A stretch of 64,000 nucleotides of DNA from Accumulibacter sp. (GCF_029255285.1 NZ_JAPUVI010000095.1:1-64000); one strand, 5' to 3'. Positions 55,414 through 64,000 are shown, counted from the stretch's first letter. Notes: generated from the sequence alone by a model not told the origin. Made by a program: numbers and translations.

Positions 55414-56762
55414 TCCGCCGGCCGGCTGGTGGCCACCGAAGCGATGCGGTACCAGTCGATACGCCGCGTCGCCAGCATGATCGCCCCGAGCGCGAGGAAG
55501 AGCAGGACGCTGCCCATGAGGAGCGAGTTGTCCTCCGACAGCAGGACGCCATAGAGGACGCCGTAGAGACCGGTCAGTGCGCCGGCGAAGGCGAAGCCCT
55601 GGCGACGATCGCCCAGCGCGCCGGCCAGGTAGGTGCCGATCAGGCCGATGCAGGCGGCGGCGGCGATCGCGTAGGCGGCGAGAAATGGCAGGTGTTCGGA
55701 AAGCGCGATCAGCAGCAGGAAGAAGACGGCCAGCGCAAGACCGACGAGCAGGTATTGCAGCGGGTGGATCGGCGAGCGACGCAGAACCTCGCTGAGAAAG
55801 AAGCCGGCGAAGGTGAGGGCGATGAACAGGATGCCGTATTTGACGGCACGCTCGGCCTGCAGGTAGATGTTGACCGGGTCGACGAAAAGGATGTCGAGCA
55901 CTTCGGGCGATGGCCCGCCCTTTGCCGCCGCCAGGGCATTGGGGAAGTTGCGCGCCAGATGCGAGACCTCCCAGTGGGCCGTGAAGCCGTCGTCGGCAAT
56001 CGTGCGCTGACGCGGCAGGAAGCGACCGCCAAAGCTCGGGTGGCGCCAGTCCGACTTGATGTCGACAGTGTTCGCTTCGCCGGTCGGGGCGATTGCCAGC
56101 CGTTCGCTACCGGTCAGTTGCAGCGGAAAGTCGAAATCGAGCGTCGTCGCGGCGTCGAGCGCCAGGTTGCCGAGCGGAATGGCCAGGCGCTCGCCGGCCA
56201 GGGCGTCACCGGGCAGCGTCGAGCTCTTGGGGGTCGAGAAGCGGTAACGCTTGCCGCCGAGCGTTACCGCCGGGTCGTTGTCCACGCCGCGCGGATCGGA
56301 AACGCCGAGCAACAGCGTCGCTTCGGCGCTCACGATGTCGCGCTTGCCGTCGAGCCCGAGGCGGGCGGGTAGCACGAAGCGCCCGGCGACCGCCAGGTCG
56401 AGGTGGTAGAGCCTGACCTGATAGATGCCGCGCTGGCGGGTTTCGACGCGCGCCTCGCCGTTCAGGCGCAGGTTTTCGGCGGGCAGATGGAAGCTGCGGT
56501 CGGCGAAGCGCGGAATGCTCTTGAGGCGGCGTGTTGCCGGATCTTCCTTCATTTCGGGTTCGAGCCGCTCGCGATAATGGATCGCCAGCACCGGCCCGGT
56601 GAGCGTCTGCTGGCCGGCGGCGCTGTTGGCAATACCTCGCTGAACGTCGTCCTGGCGCGAACTGCGCTGGCGGATCTGATTCTCGATGAGGGCCAGAGGG
56701 ACGAGCAGCAGCAGCGACATGAAGCCGATGGCCATGAGTTTGAGAAGCAGTTTCTTGTCCAT
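55410..56762 (-). CDS. creD: Inner-membrane protein CreD
   Basis: 450 residues. TM1 (about 8-25) is followed by a large periplasmic domain (IENQIRQRSSRQDDVQRGIANSAAGQQTLTGPVL is the family start, cut short here) and five or six TM segments from about 300 to 440 with a HYALTY-like FFILA replaced by KYGILFIALTFAGFFLSE. This is the CreD (Cet) layout, an envelope protein under CreBC control, linked to colicin tolerance and beta-lactam response. Three TTCAC repeats in the gap from creC are its likely CreB sites. The following NagZ-like gene overlaps by 4 bases. Confidence 0.94.
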   Translation of the reverse strand: MDKKLLLKLMAIGFMSLLLLVPLALIENQIRQRSSRQDDVQRGIANSAAGQQTLTGPVLAIHYRERLEPEMKEDPATRRLKSIPRFADRSFHLPAENLRLNGEARVETRQRGIYQVRLYHLDLAVAGRFVLPARLGLDGKRDIVSAEATLLLGVSDPRGVDNDPAVTLGGKRYRFSTPKSSTLPGDALAGERLAIPLGNLALDAATTLDFDFPLQLTGSERLAIAPTGEANTVDIKSDWRHPSFGGRFLPRQRTIADDGFTAHWEVSHLARNFPNALAAAKGGPSPEVLDILFVDPVNIYLQAERAVKYGILFIALTFAGFFLSEVLRRSPIHPLQYLLVGLALAVFFLLLIALSEHLPFLAAYAIAAAACIGLIGTYLAGALGDRRQGFAFAGALTGLYGVLYGVLLSEDNSLLMGSVLLFLALGAIMLATRRIDWYRIASVATSRPAE

Positions 56763-56828
56763 TAAGTTCTCCCTGGTGGATGGTCCAGAGAGTGTCGCGC
56801 GGCTCGATGAACGGACGGCGAAGCGGCC

Positions 56829-56854
56829 GTGAAGCGTTGTGAAGTGGGCGTGAA
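56829..56854 (-). promoter_or_regulatory. CreB-binding cre tag repeats before creD
   Basis: On the minus strand TTCAC occurs three times: complement of 56850-56854, 56839-56843 and 56829-56833. The first two are spaced by exactly six bases, giving TTCAC-N6-TTCAC, the CreB recognition motif known from E. coli; the third follows after five. They lie 67-92 bases before the creD start codon, within the creC-creD gap. Confidence 0.8.
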
Positions 56855-56855
56855 G

Positions 56856-58283
56856 TCAGGCCAGAGGAAGCACGAGACGGGCCAGCGCCCCGCCTTCGGG
56901 GTGGTTGGCGAAATCGGCATCGCCCGCGTGCAGGCGCGCCACCTCGCGCACCAGCGGCAGCCCCAGGCCGGAGCTCTTCTTGCCGGTGGCGGTGCGCGGC
57001 AGCGAGTAGAAACGGTCGAAGACCTGCGCCAGCGCGTATTCCGGGGCGCCGCTGCCGTGATCGCGGACGGCCACTTCGGCTTGCTGCTCCCGGCGGTGCA
57101 GCGCGATCTCGATGTTCCCGCCGGCCGGCGAGAAGGCGATGGCGTTGTCGAGCAGATTGAGCAGCGCCTGTTGCAGCAGGAAGGGGTCGCCGCGCACGGC
57201 GAGCGGCGCGTCGATGGCCAGCCCGCAGCGCAGGTCGCGTGCCTGCAGCGCCATGCTCCGCTCGCCGACGCAGCGGCGCAGGAGTTCGCCCAGGTCGACC
57301 CGCCGCATTTCCTCCGGGGCCTGCAGTTGCTCGACGCGGGCGAGCATCAGTAGGCGTTCGATGATCGTCTGCAGCCGTCGCGCCTGCTCGCCGACGCTGG
57401 CCGCGAAGCGCCGGCGATCGTCGTCGGCCGGCTTGCCTTCCAGGATCTCGGCGGCACCGACGATCGCCGACAGCGGACTCTTCATTTCGTGCGCCAGGTT
57501 CTGTACGTAGCGTTCGACATACTGCTTGCCTTCCAGGCGCTCGCGCATCAGCGCCAAAGCACGCGCCAGCTCGGAGAACTGGCGTCCGCCGGAGGTCGGC
57601 GGATCGGCCTTGCGACCTTCCGACACGTCGCGCGCGTAGGTCCGCAGGCGGTTGATCGACCAGCTCAGCCAGGCCGAGAATGCCACCCCGATGAGGGCCG
57701 AGGCGGCCAGCAGGATGTAGCCGGCGCGCTTCACGCGCTGTTCGGCGTGGCCGATGTAGGGCATGACGCTGGACAACGGCTTGGCGAGCGACAACACGCC
57801 GATCAACTGTCCGTCGTGGAGAATCGGCGCCGCGACGTACATTACCGACGAAGTGGCGTCGTCGGCCTGGGCCCGCGTACTGCGCGCGCCGTACTCGCCC
57901 TTGAGGACGCGCGCCACGTCGCGCCACTGCGCATAGTCCTCGCCCTGCGCCAGTCCTGCGGAATCGAAGATCACCCGGCCGCGCTGGTCGGTGACGTAGA
58001 CCCGAAAATCGATGCTGTCCTTGCGCACGCCCCAGATGCTGGCTTGCGGCGAACGCCCGCGGGCCGCCGCCAGCGCTCTGGCGAAGCGCCCGTCGGCGAG
58101 CTGGCCGGCGACGACTTCCGGCGCCGCCAACTCGGCCAGCACGTGCGCCGTATCGACCAGCGTTTCTTCGGTCGCCTGGCGGATTCCCGGTTCGGCTTCG
58201 TGGGTGAAGATGTTGAGGACGAACCAGGCGGCCAGGCCGAGCATCAGGAAATAGCCGAGAAAGAGGCGAACCGAAACGTTCAT
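56856..58283 (-). CDS. creC: Sensor histidine kinase CreC
   Basis: 475 residues. TM1 is 7-25, the periplasmic domain 28-185 (RVYVTDQRGRVIFDSAG, VMYVAAPI), TM2 about 186-207, then HAMP. H265 in NLAHEMKSPLSAIVGAAEIL is the phosphoacceptor. NLLDNAIAF, DHGSG and GLGLPLVRE form the ATP site. It matches CreC: orthodox, no receiver. It follows creB after 4 bases. The signal CreC reads (metabolic state, or cell-wall damage in Pseudomonas) is not visible here. Confidence 0.94.
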   Translation of the reverse strand: MNVSVRLFLGYFLMLGLAAWFVLNIFTHEAEPGIRQATEETLVDTAHVLAELAAPEVVAGQLADGRFARALAAARGRSPQASIWGVRKDSIDFRVYVTDQRGRVIFDSAGLAQGEDYAQWRDVARVLKGEYGARSTRAQADDATSSVMYVAAPILHDGQLIGVLSLAKPLSSVMPYIGHAEQRVKRAGYILLAASALIGVAFSAWLSWSINRLRTYARDVSEGRKADPPTSGGRQFSELARALALMRERLEGKQYVERYVQNLAHEMKSPLSAIVGAAEILEGKPADDDRRRFAASVGEQARRLQTIIERLLMLARVEQLQAPEEMRRVDLGELLRRCVGERSMALQARDLRCGLAIDAPLAVRGDPFLLQQALLNLLDNAIAFSPAGGNIEIALHRREQQAEVAVRDHGSGAPEYALAQVFDRFYSLPRTATGKKSSGLGLPLVREVARLHAGDADFANHPEGGALARLVLPLA

Positions 58284-58287
58284 CGCC

Positions 58288-58971
58288 CTAGCGCGCGGCG
58301 ACGCTGTAGCCCAGGCCGCGATGGGTAAGGATCACTTCCTCGTCGGCGCGCACCGCGCGCAGCTTGCCGCGCAACGTCTTGATGTGGGTATCGACCGTTC
58401 GTTCCAGGCTTTCGCCGCAATCCTGCCAGACGCTTTCCATGATCTGGCCGCGGCTCAGGATGCGTCCCGGTCGCGCCAGCAGCAGCGCCAGCAGGAAGTA
58501 CTCGTAGCGCGTGAGATTGAGCCAGACGCCGTGGTAGGCGATGCGCAAACCCTCCTCGTCCACCGCAAAACGGGCCGGTGCGGCGGCCCCGCCGGTCGCC
58601 GCGCGCCATTCCGGCCGGCTGCGGCGCAGGATGGCGCGCACGCGGGAAACCACTTCGCGCGGGCTGAAGGGTTTGGCGACGTAGTCGTCGGCTCCGAGTT
58701 CCAGTCCGACGATACGGTCCACCTCATCCGACCGGGCCGTCAGGAAAATGACCGGCACCTCCGAGCGCCGGCGCAGCGCCCGGCAGACGTCGAACCCGCT
58801 CATGTCCGGCAGGCCGACATCGAGCACCACCAGATCATGCGTGCCGCCCTCCAGCCGGGCCAGCGCCTCGGCGCCGAGCAGGCAGCACTCGCTGATAAAA
58901 CCGTCGGCCTGCAGCGCGTAGGCCAGGGTATCGGAAATGGCGGGCTCGTCGTCGACGATGAGGATTTTCAT
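58288..58971 (-). CDS. creB: Response regulator CreB
   Basis: 227 residues, OmpR/PhoB class. The receiver has the acidic pair in IVDDEP, phosphoacceptor D51 (LVVLDVGLPDMSG) and K in YVAKPFS. The winged-helix DNA-binding domain (about 130-225) ends in VDTHIKTLRGKLRA and THRGLGYSV. It should bind the TTCAC-N6-TTCAC sites found before creD. The 279 bases upstream hold its promoter. It marks the high-GC side of the border to the lower-GC island. Confidence 0.95.
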   Translation of the reverse strand: MKILIVDDEPAISDTLAYALQADGFISECCLLGAEALARLEGGTHDLVVLDVGLPDMSGFDVCRALRRRSEVPVIFLTARSDEVDRIVGLELGADDYVAKPFSPREVVSRVRAILRRSRPEWRAATGGAAAPARFAVDEEGLRIAYHGVWLNLTRYEYFLLALLLARPGRILSRGQIMESVWQDCGESLERTVDTHIKTLRGKLRAVRADEEVILTHRGLGYSVAAR

Positions 58972-59075
58972 GGCTGAGATGGTAGCTTACTCCTGCTTAG
59001 CGCTACCCAGTGCTGAGCGTGGTCGGGCGGGTGTCGCGATGGCCTTCCTCCTGCCGGGAGCCTCGCGAAGGGCAG

Positions 59076-59106
59076 AAAATAGCACCGTGGCGGTCAGGTG
59101 GGTCAA
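59076..59106 (-). promoter_or_regulatory. Possible sigma-70 promoter for the cre operon
   Basis: On the minus strand TTGACC (complement of 59101-59106) is followed by TATTTT (complement of 59076-59081) at 19 bases spacing, about 105 bases before the creB start. The long spacing makes it only a candidate. Confidence 0.3.
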
Positions 59107-59250
59107 CGGCAAAAAAGCGCGACCAAACTATCGCGAACGCCACATGCTCGCGCCACACGTCAGGAAATGCCCTGCCGCTGCTTTGTGCCAGCGCTTCGTG
59201 CGAGATTTGTCCACGCCCGCAGGCGCCGAAAAAAACGGTAGTTCAGACTT

Positions 59251-61695
59251 CTATAGTTGCCCGAACAAGGTGTCGAGGTAGGCTTGATCGGAGAAGCGTT
59301 CCGGTATGGGTTTGATTTTCGGCCAGAGAATCTTTTCGGATTCCGTCAGAGCCTGACCTGCCATGATTTTGACCGCCACGTCTAGCCGTTCGGCTTGCCG
59401 TATGTACTGGCTATAAGCCCCACGGATCGCAAAATCGGATGGCATCAGACGATAGGCTTCGTACCACTCTCTGCCGGCCTCATCGTCGTAGTCGAACGCG
59501 AAGAGAAGCGTCGCGTAGTTATGCCGTATCTCCGCTTCGTCGGAGGACGAAAAACTAAAATTAGCCTTATGAGTTAACAGCCGTCGATAAATCTCCATGC
59601 TCTGCAAACGCTCATCCGGAGACTCCCGTTGTGCCGCGATGGAATCGGCGAAACTCCGTAGTCTCTGATACAGGTATGCAGGTGTAGGCGAATGAGCCGG
59701 GTCGCAGGCGATTTGCAGGATCTCCTTTGCCAGATCGAAATTTCCGGTCTTGACGGCAAGCCGCGTCGCATTGCCAAAACTCATAAGATCCGTCGGAGCA
59801 TTCGTCACCTTCATACGAATTTTTTCTATCTCATCCCCGGTGAGAATCGTTTGTTGACCATTGACTTCGTTCAATTGCAGTGTAAATAGCTGAGTACGTT
59901 CGGGTTTGAAATTCGTGTATTTTTTCTTCAATTCCTCCAGGAGTTCTTGCGCCCTGGGGTACGAGGCCACCCGCTTCGTGTCTAGAATGAAACTCACGTA
60001 GTTCTGCATGTTGTTGGGATGGTTCGGGTCAAGGTCCAAGGCGAACTGAAAAAGTTTATCAGCAAAAGGGGGAACGTGCAGACGTTCAGCATCCATCGCC
60101 ATGTTGCCGACTTCGTTGGCGCGCTCCGGAGACATCTGTGTAAAATGCTTGCTGGCCAGTTCGGCAGCTTCCCGGTAGTATTCCAGCTTCCTGGTCCCGT
60201 CGTCTTCGCCCTGCCCAGAATAATAAAGCTGCATGAACTCCGAATCGAGATCGACACCCCTCGGAGAGATCAGGTCGGCTTTTTCGAAACTGAAGGAGCT
60301 TTGTTTTGGAGGGATGGACTGACCTGGATCCAGTGAATCGCTGCTTTTTGGTGGAGCGTAGAGCCAGTAGGGCGGCTCGGCGAGGAAAGACACCAGACGA
60401 TAATCCACCGGGTTCATGAACTGTTCATCGCGGGAGGTTTCTCTCAAACGTCGGACGGAAAACTCGAGTTTCTCTTTGTCCGGGTCGGTCCTGTCGATTT
60501 CGGCTTCCTGTTCGTAGGTCCGGCAAATCGCTTCCAATTGCGACCACCGCTTGGCAAGTCCCTGGTGTTTTCCAAGTACGGACGGACGGTAATAGTCCTG
60601 GTGAAACTTCGGCCAGCAATAAGCCAAGACCTCCGCCTTTATCACTCGACGTATTTCCTCGTCGTTGAACTGGTTTTTTTCTCTTTGCAACTTGGTCACC
60701 AGTTTCGGCCGGATGGCATTCAATAGACGCTTGACCGCCCTCGGGGTCGCGTGAGTCAATCCTTTCTGGAGTTGCACGACGTTTTCCATGATATGTCGGG
60801 AAATCTCGTCGTCGTACCGCCCGAGGAGACTCTTGACATAGGAGACCAGTCCATCTCCTTCGAGATTGCCCAGCGTGATGCTGTGTTGCAAATATTTTTC
60901 CAGAGCATAATCGGGCTCGTCGGCGATATGCACGAGATTCTGGATCGCCTTGATCAACCACTCGCGATTGATGGCAAGGACAAAAAAAAGATTGCGGACA
61001 TCGGCCCATTCTTGGGTAGTCTGCAGTACGTTTTTGACTACTTCGGAGGGACAGCGGTCCAGGTCGTCCACGAAACAAACGACCACGCGAGACCGCTGCT
61101 TGGTCACTTCGGTCTTCCCCGAAAACACTTCCGAAAGCAACATCGGCAATTCCTTCAAAGTCATCAATGCCGTGGCCGCCTTGTCGACATCCGCCATTTG
61201 CCCCAGGCTTTCAGCGAACTTGGAAATCTGGCTACCCGCCACTTGCTCGAGCAGATGAGTGCAGATGGAATGCCCGCTTGCCTCCAGACCACGGATAAGC
61301 TGCAGGGCCAGGGTGTGCCGGACACTGACACCGTGATAGGGGTAGGCCGAAGCAACGTAGGTCGAAAACACCACGGAATCCTGTTGCTCTTTGCGGGTAG
61401 CCAGTTCAGATATCTTGGCTTGCAGCATGCGCAGAAAACTGCTCTTGCCGGCACCCCAATCGCCGAATATCCCGAAGGTCATCCCGGCCACACTCCCGGC
61501 GCGGTCGCCGAGAGGCGCGGTGACTTGCTCGGCGATATCCGCTATTTGTGTCAGGATGTCTCCATCCCCGTTGCCCCATATGGCATCGTCGGAATCCCGG
61601 AGAATGGGTCGATCGTCCAAGAACCACCATTTTTTACTATGGATATTTCCCGGTTTGTTTTCGTGGTAGTTAGCACTGTCAAACGTATCGTGCAC
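59251..61695 (-). CDS. KAP-type P-loop NTPase with C-terminal helical repeats
   Basis: 814 residues from GTG, with AGGAG seven bases upstream. Walker A is GDWGAGKSS (78-86); Walker B is VVVCFVDDLDRC (204-215), the KAP/STAND signature. No transmembrane insert is seen, unlike many KAP proteins. A helical region (320-430) holds ATPRAVKRLLNAIRPKL, typical of KAP. The C-terminal half (about 500-800) looks like TPR-like helical repeats. KAP NTPases are common in phage-defence and conflict systems, where the repeats may sense a trigger. It lies 57 bases after the CHAT-FGE gene. GC content is lower than in the neighbouring genes, which suggests transfer. Confidence 0.9.
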   Translation of the reverse strand: MHDTFDSANYHENKPGNIHSKKWWFLDDRPILRDSDDAIWGNGDGDILTQIADIAEQVTAPLGDRAGSVAGMTFGIFGDWGAGKSSFLRMLQAKISELATRKEQQDSVVFSTYVASAYPYHGVSVRHTLALQLIRGLEASGHSICTHLLEQVAGSQISKFAESLGQMADVDKAATALMTLKELPMLLSEVFSGKTEVTKQRSRVVVCFVDDLDRCPSEVVKNVLQTTQEWADVRNLFFVLAINREWLIKAIQNLVHIADEPDYALEKYLQHSITLGNLEGDGLVSYVKSLLGRYDDEISRHIMENVVQLQKGLTHATPRAVKRLLNAIRPKLVTKLQREKNQFNDEEIRRVIKAEVLAYCWPKFHQDYYRPSVLGKHQGLAKRWSQLEAICRTYEQEAEIDRTDPDKEKLEFSVRRLRETSRDEQFMNPVDYRLVSFLAEPPYWLYAPPKSSDSLDPGQSIPPKQSSFSFEKADLISPRGVDLDSEFMQLYYSGQGEDDGTRKLEYYREAAELASKHFTQMSPERANEVGNMAMDAERLHVPPFADKLFQFALDLDPNHPNNMQNYVSFILDTKRVASYPRAQELLEELKKKYTNFKPERTQLFTLQLNEVNGQQTILTGDEIEKIRMKVTNAPTDLMSFGNATRLAVKTGNFDLAKEILQIACDPAHSPTPAYLYQRLRSFADSIAAQRESPDERLQSMEIYRRLLTHKANFSFSSSDEAEIRHNYATLLFAFDYDDEAGREWYEAYRLMPSDFAIRGAYSQYIRQAERLDVAVKIMAGQALTESEKILWPKIKPIPERFSDQAYLDTLFGQL

Positions 61696-61752
61696 GACTT
61701 TCTCCTTGAGAATTGACTGCTAGATGTTGACAGAGAGCTTTCTCGCCAATAA

Positions 61753-63813
61753 TCAGGTTGCCGAATGATCGTCGTCATCTTTTTCGTCGCACGTTGTCGG
61801 GCGTTTTTCCTGGTCGGCGTCGCTGAGGTGTTTTCGGTAGATGCTCGGGTGCAGGACGCATCGAAAACCGAGATCCGGTTCCTCGCGTGAGTACTCATCC
61901 GTTTTCAAGTCAAACCAGTCGTTGTATGAGCCACCGATCTTGCGTGGCCCGTTGTACTGCAACACGATTTCCCGGCAGTTGCCGGGAAGGTCCTGAAAGC
62001 GCTTTTTATTGGCCGAAGTTTTGAACTGATAAACCGTCGTCGGCCGAGGTTTGCCTTTACGATTTTTCTGCCAGTATTTGGCGCAGTTATGCTCGTCGGT
62101 GTTCGGACCAGAAGAAGGGTAAGTCTCTCGAAATGCCGCGCACCATTCATCCGCTGTCGGAAGGCGTTTGCCGAAGGAATTGCCATACGCCTTAGCTTGC
62201 TCAAGACTCACTGCGGTCGCTGGGAAATCCGCAATCGCCTCCTTCCAGTGGGTTGCGTTGCCCGGCGAAGTCGCAGTCGTGTCTTCGGCCGCAATAAGTT
62301 TCCTCCACGCATCGGATGCGAAGGGGCTGTTCCAGGATCTGTCGAAAGCCGCAAACTGCCCGACGGTTACCGGATACTTGTCGACGTACAAAGCATCTGC
62401 CTGTCCGGTCCTGCTTAACAACATGATTTTTCCGTCTGGCCAGCGAATCGCTCTCGGAAGGGACGTGGATGCCAGCCTGCCGTCGGCGTCGTCGCGCATG
62501 AAGAGCACCGGAATGGCACCGAAGCGAAGACCGGTAGTAACTCGACTAAACCTGAATATGGGATTGTTGGCCAGTTGTTCTTGTACGAATCGCTCGGCTA
62601 CCCTGCGTTCATTCAAGTCTCGACGCGCGTCGGCGACAGCTAGGTCAATTGGCTCGGCCATTGTCAGTCGCGCAAGCCGTCCGTAAAAAGACTCCGAGAA
62701 ATCGCGCGCCGACTGGACCGATACCGGGGCCTGCATCCCTATCACATACGGCACGCCGGCGGCGTGGATGGATTGTGCCAGGCCGCGGCAGAGCTGACCG
62801 TAGACCGCCGCCGAATCGCAGACTTGCAGAAAGACGAGTTGAGGAAGCGCTTTGTCTCCGGTTTTCCACAAGTCCCTAAGCTGGCCGCCGTAGACGCGAG
62901 TCGCCAATCCTTCCTCGTCTTCCGCCTGGATTGCCGCGGCGTCGCCGGGTACCGGCGACGTGCCGTGGGCCAGGACATGGACGATATCCCAGTCCTTCTC
63001 GATGAGTTTGGCGGCGAGGGCGCCTGGGCTGGCGTGGTCCAAACACACGACGTCGAAGGCTCCTCGCCCCGCATTTCGCAGCAGATCGGCGATACCAGGT
63101 ATCGCGACTTTGGAAAGTGTGCTCGTCAAATCGCGTGGGTCGGACGCCACCAGCAAGACATCCAGGATGCCCTTGGCCCTACGGGTCGTCGCCGGAGCAA
63201 GTGTGTCGAGCTGGGGCAAGGAACGAACGAGAGACAGGTCACCGTGTTTTGCAAGTTCGTCGGTGCTCAGAACCAACTCCCAAGGAAGATAGGCCAACCA
63301 ATCGACCTTGTCGTATTCGATTGCCTCCAACTCCTCCTTTGGTATGCGCAGAATTCCTGCCTCGTTCAGTTCCCCATAGCTAGCTCGCTGCTCTTCGAGC
63401 GTGGGCATGATCCGCAGCCGCAGGCGTAGACCGCGGGAACGCGTTCTAGCAAACTTCAACGCGCCATCGCAGCACTGTGCCAGGAGATTTTCCTCACCAT
63501 TGCCGGCGCACAACATCGCTCGCAAGGCTTCGCTCAGACTCCCGTGCTCTTGCAGGAGCGTTCCCAGCTGCGGCAAGGGAACCAGGGAAAGGAGCAGGGA
63601 AGGTGGCTGAATACTCTTTCGCAGTTCTTCGTCCTGCACGAAAAGCCTGGCATAGAGCTTCACTCCTATGGAGTGAAGCTCGACCGTCAGATCGAGGTGG
63701 CTGGCTGTTTGCTGCACAATTATTTTCTGCGCCGTCGGGTCAGTGGGAGAAATCTCGCTCGTCAAACTCCCAAGCCATGGGTTGCTCCGAGTAATGCGCC
63801 GACCACAGACCAT
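61753..63813 (-). CDS. CHAT protease fused to FGE/sulfatase-modifying-type domain
   Basis: Up to 686 residues. The CHAT caspase-like domain (about 160-400) has catalytic H283 (VHVLAHGTSP) and C332 (VFLQVCDSA), with VDWLAYLPWELV before and GVPYVIGMQAPVS behind. The C-terminus (about 450-660) has the FGE/DUF323 pattern: VDKYPVTVGQF, RLPTADEW, PGNCREIV, GGSYND and LGFRCV. That domain often serves as a scaffold or recognition module. The ATG at 63813 has GGAGG upstream but would overlap the previous gene by 74 bases; TTG at 63765 or GTG at 63717 are alternatives. It is next to the KAP gene. Confidence 0.9.
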   Translation of the reverse strand: MVCGRRITRSNPWLGSLTSEISPTDPTAQKIIVQQTASHLDLTVELHSIGVKLYARLFVQDEELRKSIQPPSLLLSLVPLPQLGTLLQEHGSLSEALRAMLCAGNGEENLLAQCCDGALKFARTRSRGLRLRLRIMPTLEEQRASYGELNEAGILRIPKEELEAIEYDKVDWLAYLPWELVLSTDELAKHGDLSLVRSLPQLDTLAPATTRRAKGILDVLLVASDPRDLTSTLSKVAIPGIADLLRNAGRGAFDVVCLDHASPGALAAKLIEKDWDIVHVLAHGTSPVPGDAAAIQAEDEEGLATRVYGGQLRDLWKTGDKALPQLVFLQVCDSAAVYGQLCRGLAQSIHAAGVPYVIGMQAPVSVQSARDFSESFYGRLARLTMAEPIDLAVADARRDLNERRVAERFVQEQLANNPIFRFSRVTTGLRFGAIPVLFMRDDADGRLASTSLPRAIRWPDGKIMLLSRTGQADALYVDKYPVTVGQFAAFDRSWNSPFASDAWRKLIAAEDTTATSPGNATHWKEAIADFPATAVSLEQAKAYGNSFGKRLPTADEWCAAFRETYPSSGPNTDEHNCAKYWQKNRKGKPRPTTVYQFKTSANKKRFQDLPGNCREIVLQYNGPRKIGGSYNDWFDLKTDEYSREEPDLGFRCVLHPSIYRKHLSDADQEKRPTTCDEKDDDDHSAT

Positions 63814-64000
63814 CCCTGACGTAGCCCTCCAGCAGGCAGACGTCTCTTTGTTCTTCCGGGCTCAAGTCGGTCCATAGGCTGCGCAGCGAGCCGACCCATT
63901 GTGCAATGACGCGCTCCCATGGCGCTGCGTTGAAGCGTAGCCTTATCTCGTAGGAGATTCGTGCCCATTTCAGCCCTCGGGGTACTTGAAGAATGAACGC
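63740..64000 (-). CDS. Partial gene upstream of the CHAT-FGE gene
   Basis: The 3' end of a gene whose start lies beyond the window: 86 codons ending with TGA at 63740-63742. The frame is fully open and protein-like (LQVPRGLKWARISYEIRLRF, PWERVIAQWVGSLRSLW, SPEEQRDVCLLEGYVRDGLW). It overlaps the CHAT frame. I do not recognise the family. With the next two genes it probably forms a three-gene or longer operon, so it may be another part of the same system. Confidence 0.7.
   Translation of the reverse strand, partial: AFILQVPRGLKWARISYEIRLRFNAAPWERVIAQWVGSLRSLWTDLSPEEQRDVCLLEGYVRDGLWSAHYSEQPMAWEFDERDFSH

Noticed and set aside
58972..59250. Integrase or attachment site at the island border
   Set aside because: No integrase gene and no direct repeat pair could be identified; the other border is outside the window.
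1..64000. CRISPR arrays, insertion sequences, tRNA or rRNA genes, phage genes
   Set aside because: No spaced direct repeats, transposase motifs, cloverleaf-type sequences or rRNA were recognised on reading; a tRNA scan was not possible here.

Overview
The window is high-GC DNA (mostly around two-thirds G+C by eye) from a gammaproteobacterium-like/betaproteobacterial genome; the gene content fits a betaproteobacterium of the Rhodocyclales type, close to 'Candidatus Accumulibacter'. Reasons: a tmRNA whose tag reads ANDERFALAA and which appears circularly permuted (two-piece tmRNA occurs in one betaproteobacterial lineage), a PEP-CTERM-type C-terminus, CreBCD, and a very dense set of c-di-GMP and hybrid-kinase genes. 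The genus is an inference, not proven by the sequence.

Layout. 1-132: 3' end of ssrA (tmRNA) and a hairpin. 535-3096: an orphan ORF, a TlpA-like redoxin and a Tat-exported transglutaminase-like protein. 3163-7641: a thiolase and a heat-shock cluster (two Hsp20 genes divergent from cbpA-cbpM-htpX-like), with a good sigma-32-type promoter in front of the Hsp20 genes. 7750-14423: an APH/P-loop ATPase fusion, a TrkA-linked potassium channel, a CorA-like transporter, a fructosamine kinase and a helical lipoprotein.

14479-41491 is a signalling block: PAS-GGDEF-hemerythrin, GGDEF, REC-PAS-GGDEF-EAL, a Cache chemoreceptor, then a four-gene operon (TonB-dependent receptor, YfiR, CHASE8 hybrid kinase, REC-PAS-GGDEF*-EAL), a substrate-binding-protein/hybrid-kinase pair, a fused kinase-REC-REC protein that looks like a collapsed copy of the kinase and regulator just upstream, and an operon of LysM-FecR, CHASE2-PAS-GGDEF-EAL and HDOD-REC-GGDEF.

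41630-54032: a MATE exporter, phenylacetate-CoA ligase, a damaged PEP-CTERM-like gene, a Mut7-C RNase fused to an apparent zinc-metallopeptidase domain, a second binding-protein/hybrid-kinase pair, and an LPS-kinase/methyltransferase/LPS-kinase cluster. 54082-58971: creB-creC-creD with exact TTCAC cre-tag repeats before creD, co-transcribed with a membrane-anchored NagZ-like glycosidase.

59251-64000: an island of visibly lower GC holding a KAP-type P-loop NTPase with a repeat tail, a CHAT protease fused to a formylglycine-generating-enzyme-like (FGE) domain, and the 3' end of a third gene that overlaps the CHAT gene. This looks like a conflict/defence system and is the most interesting part of the window.
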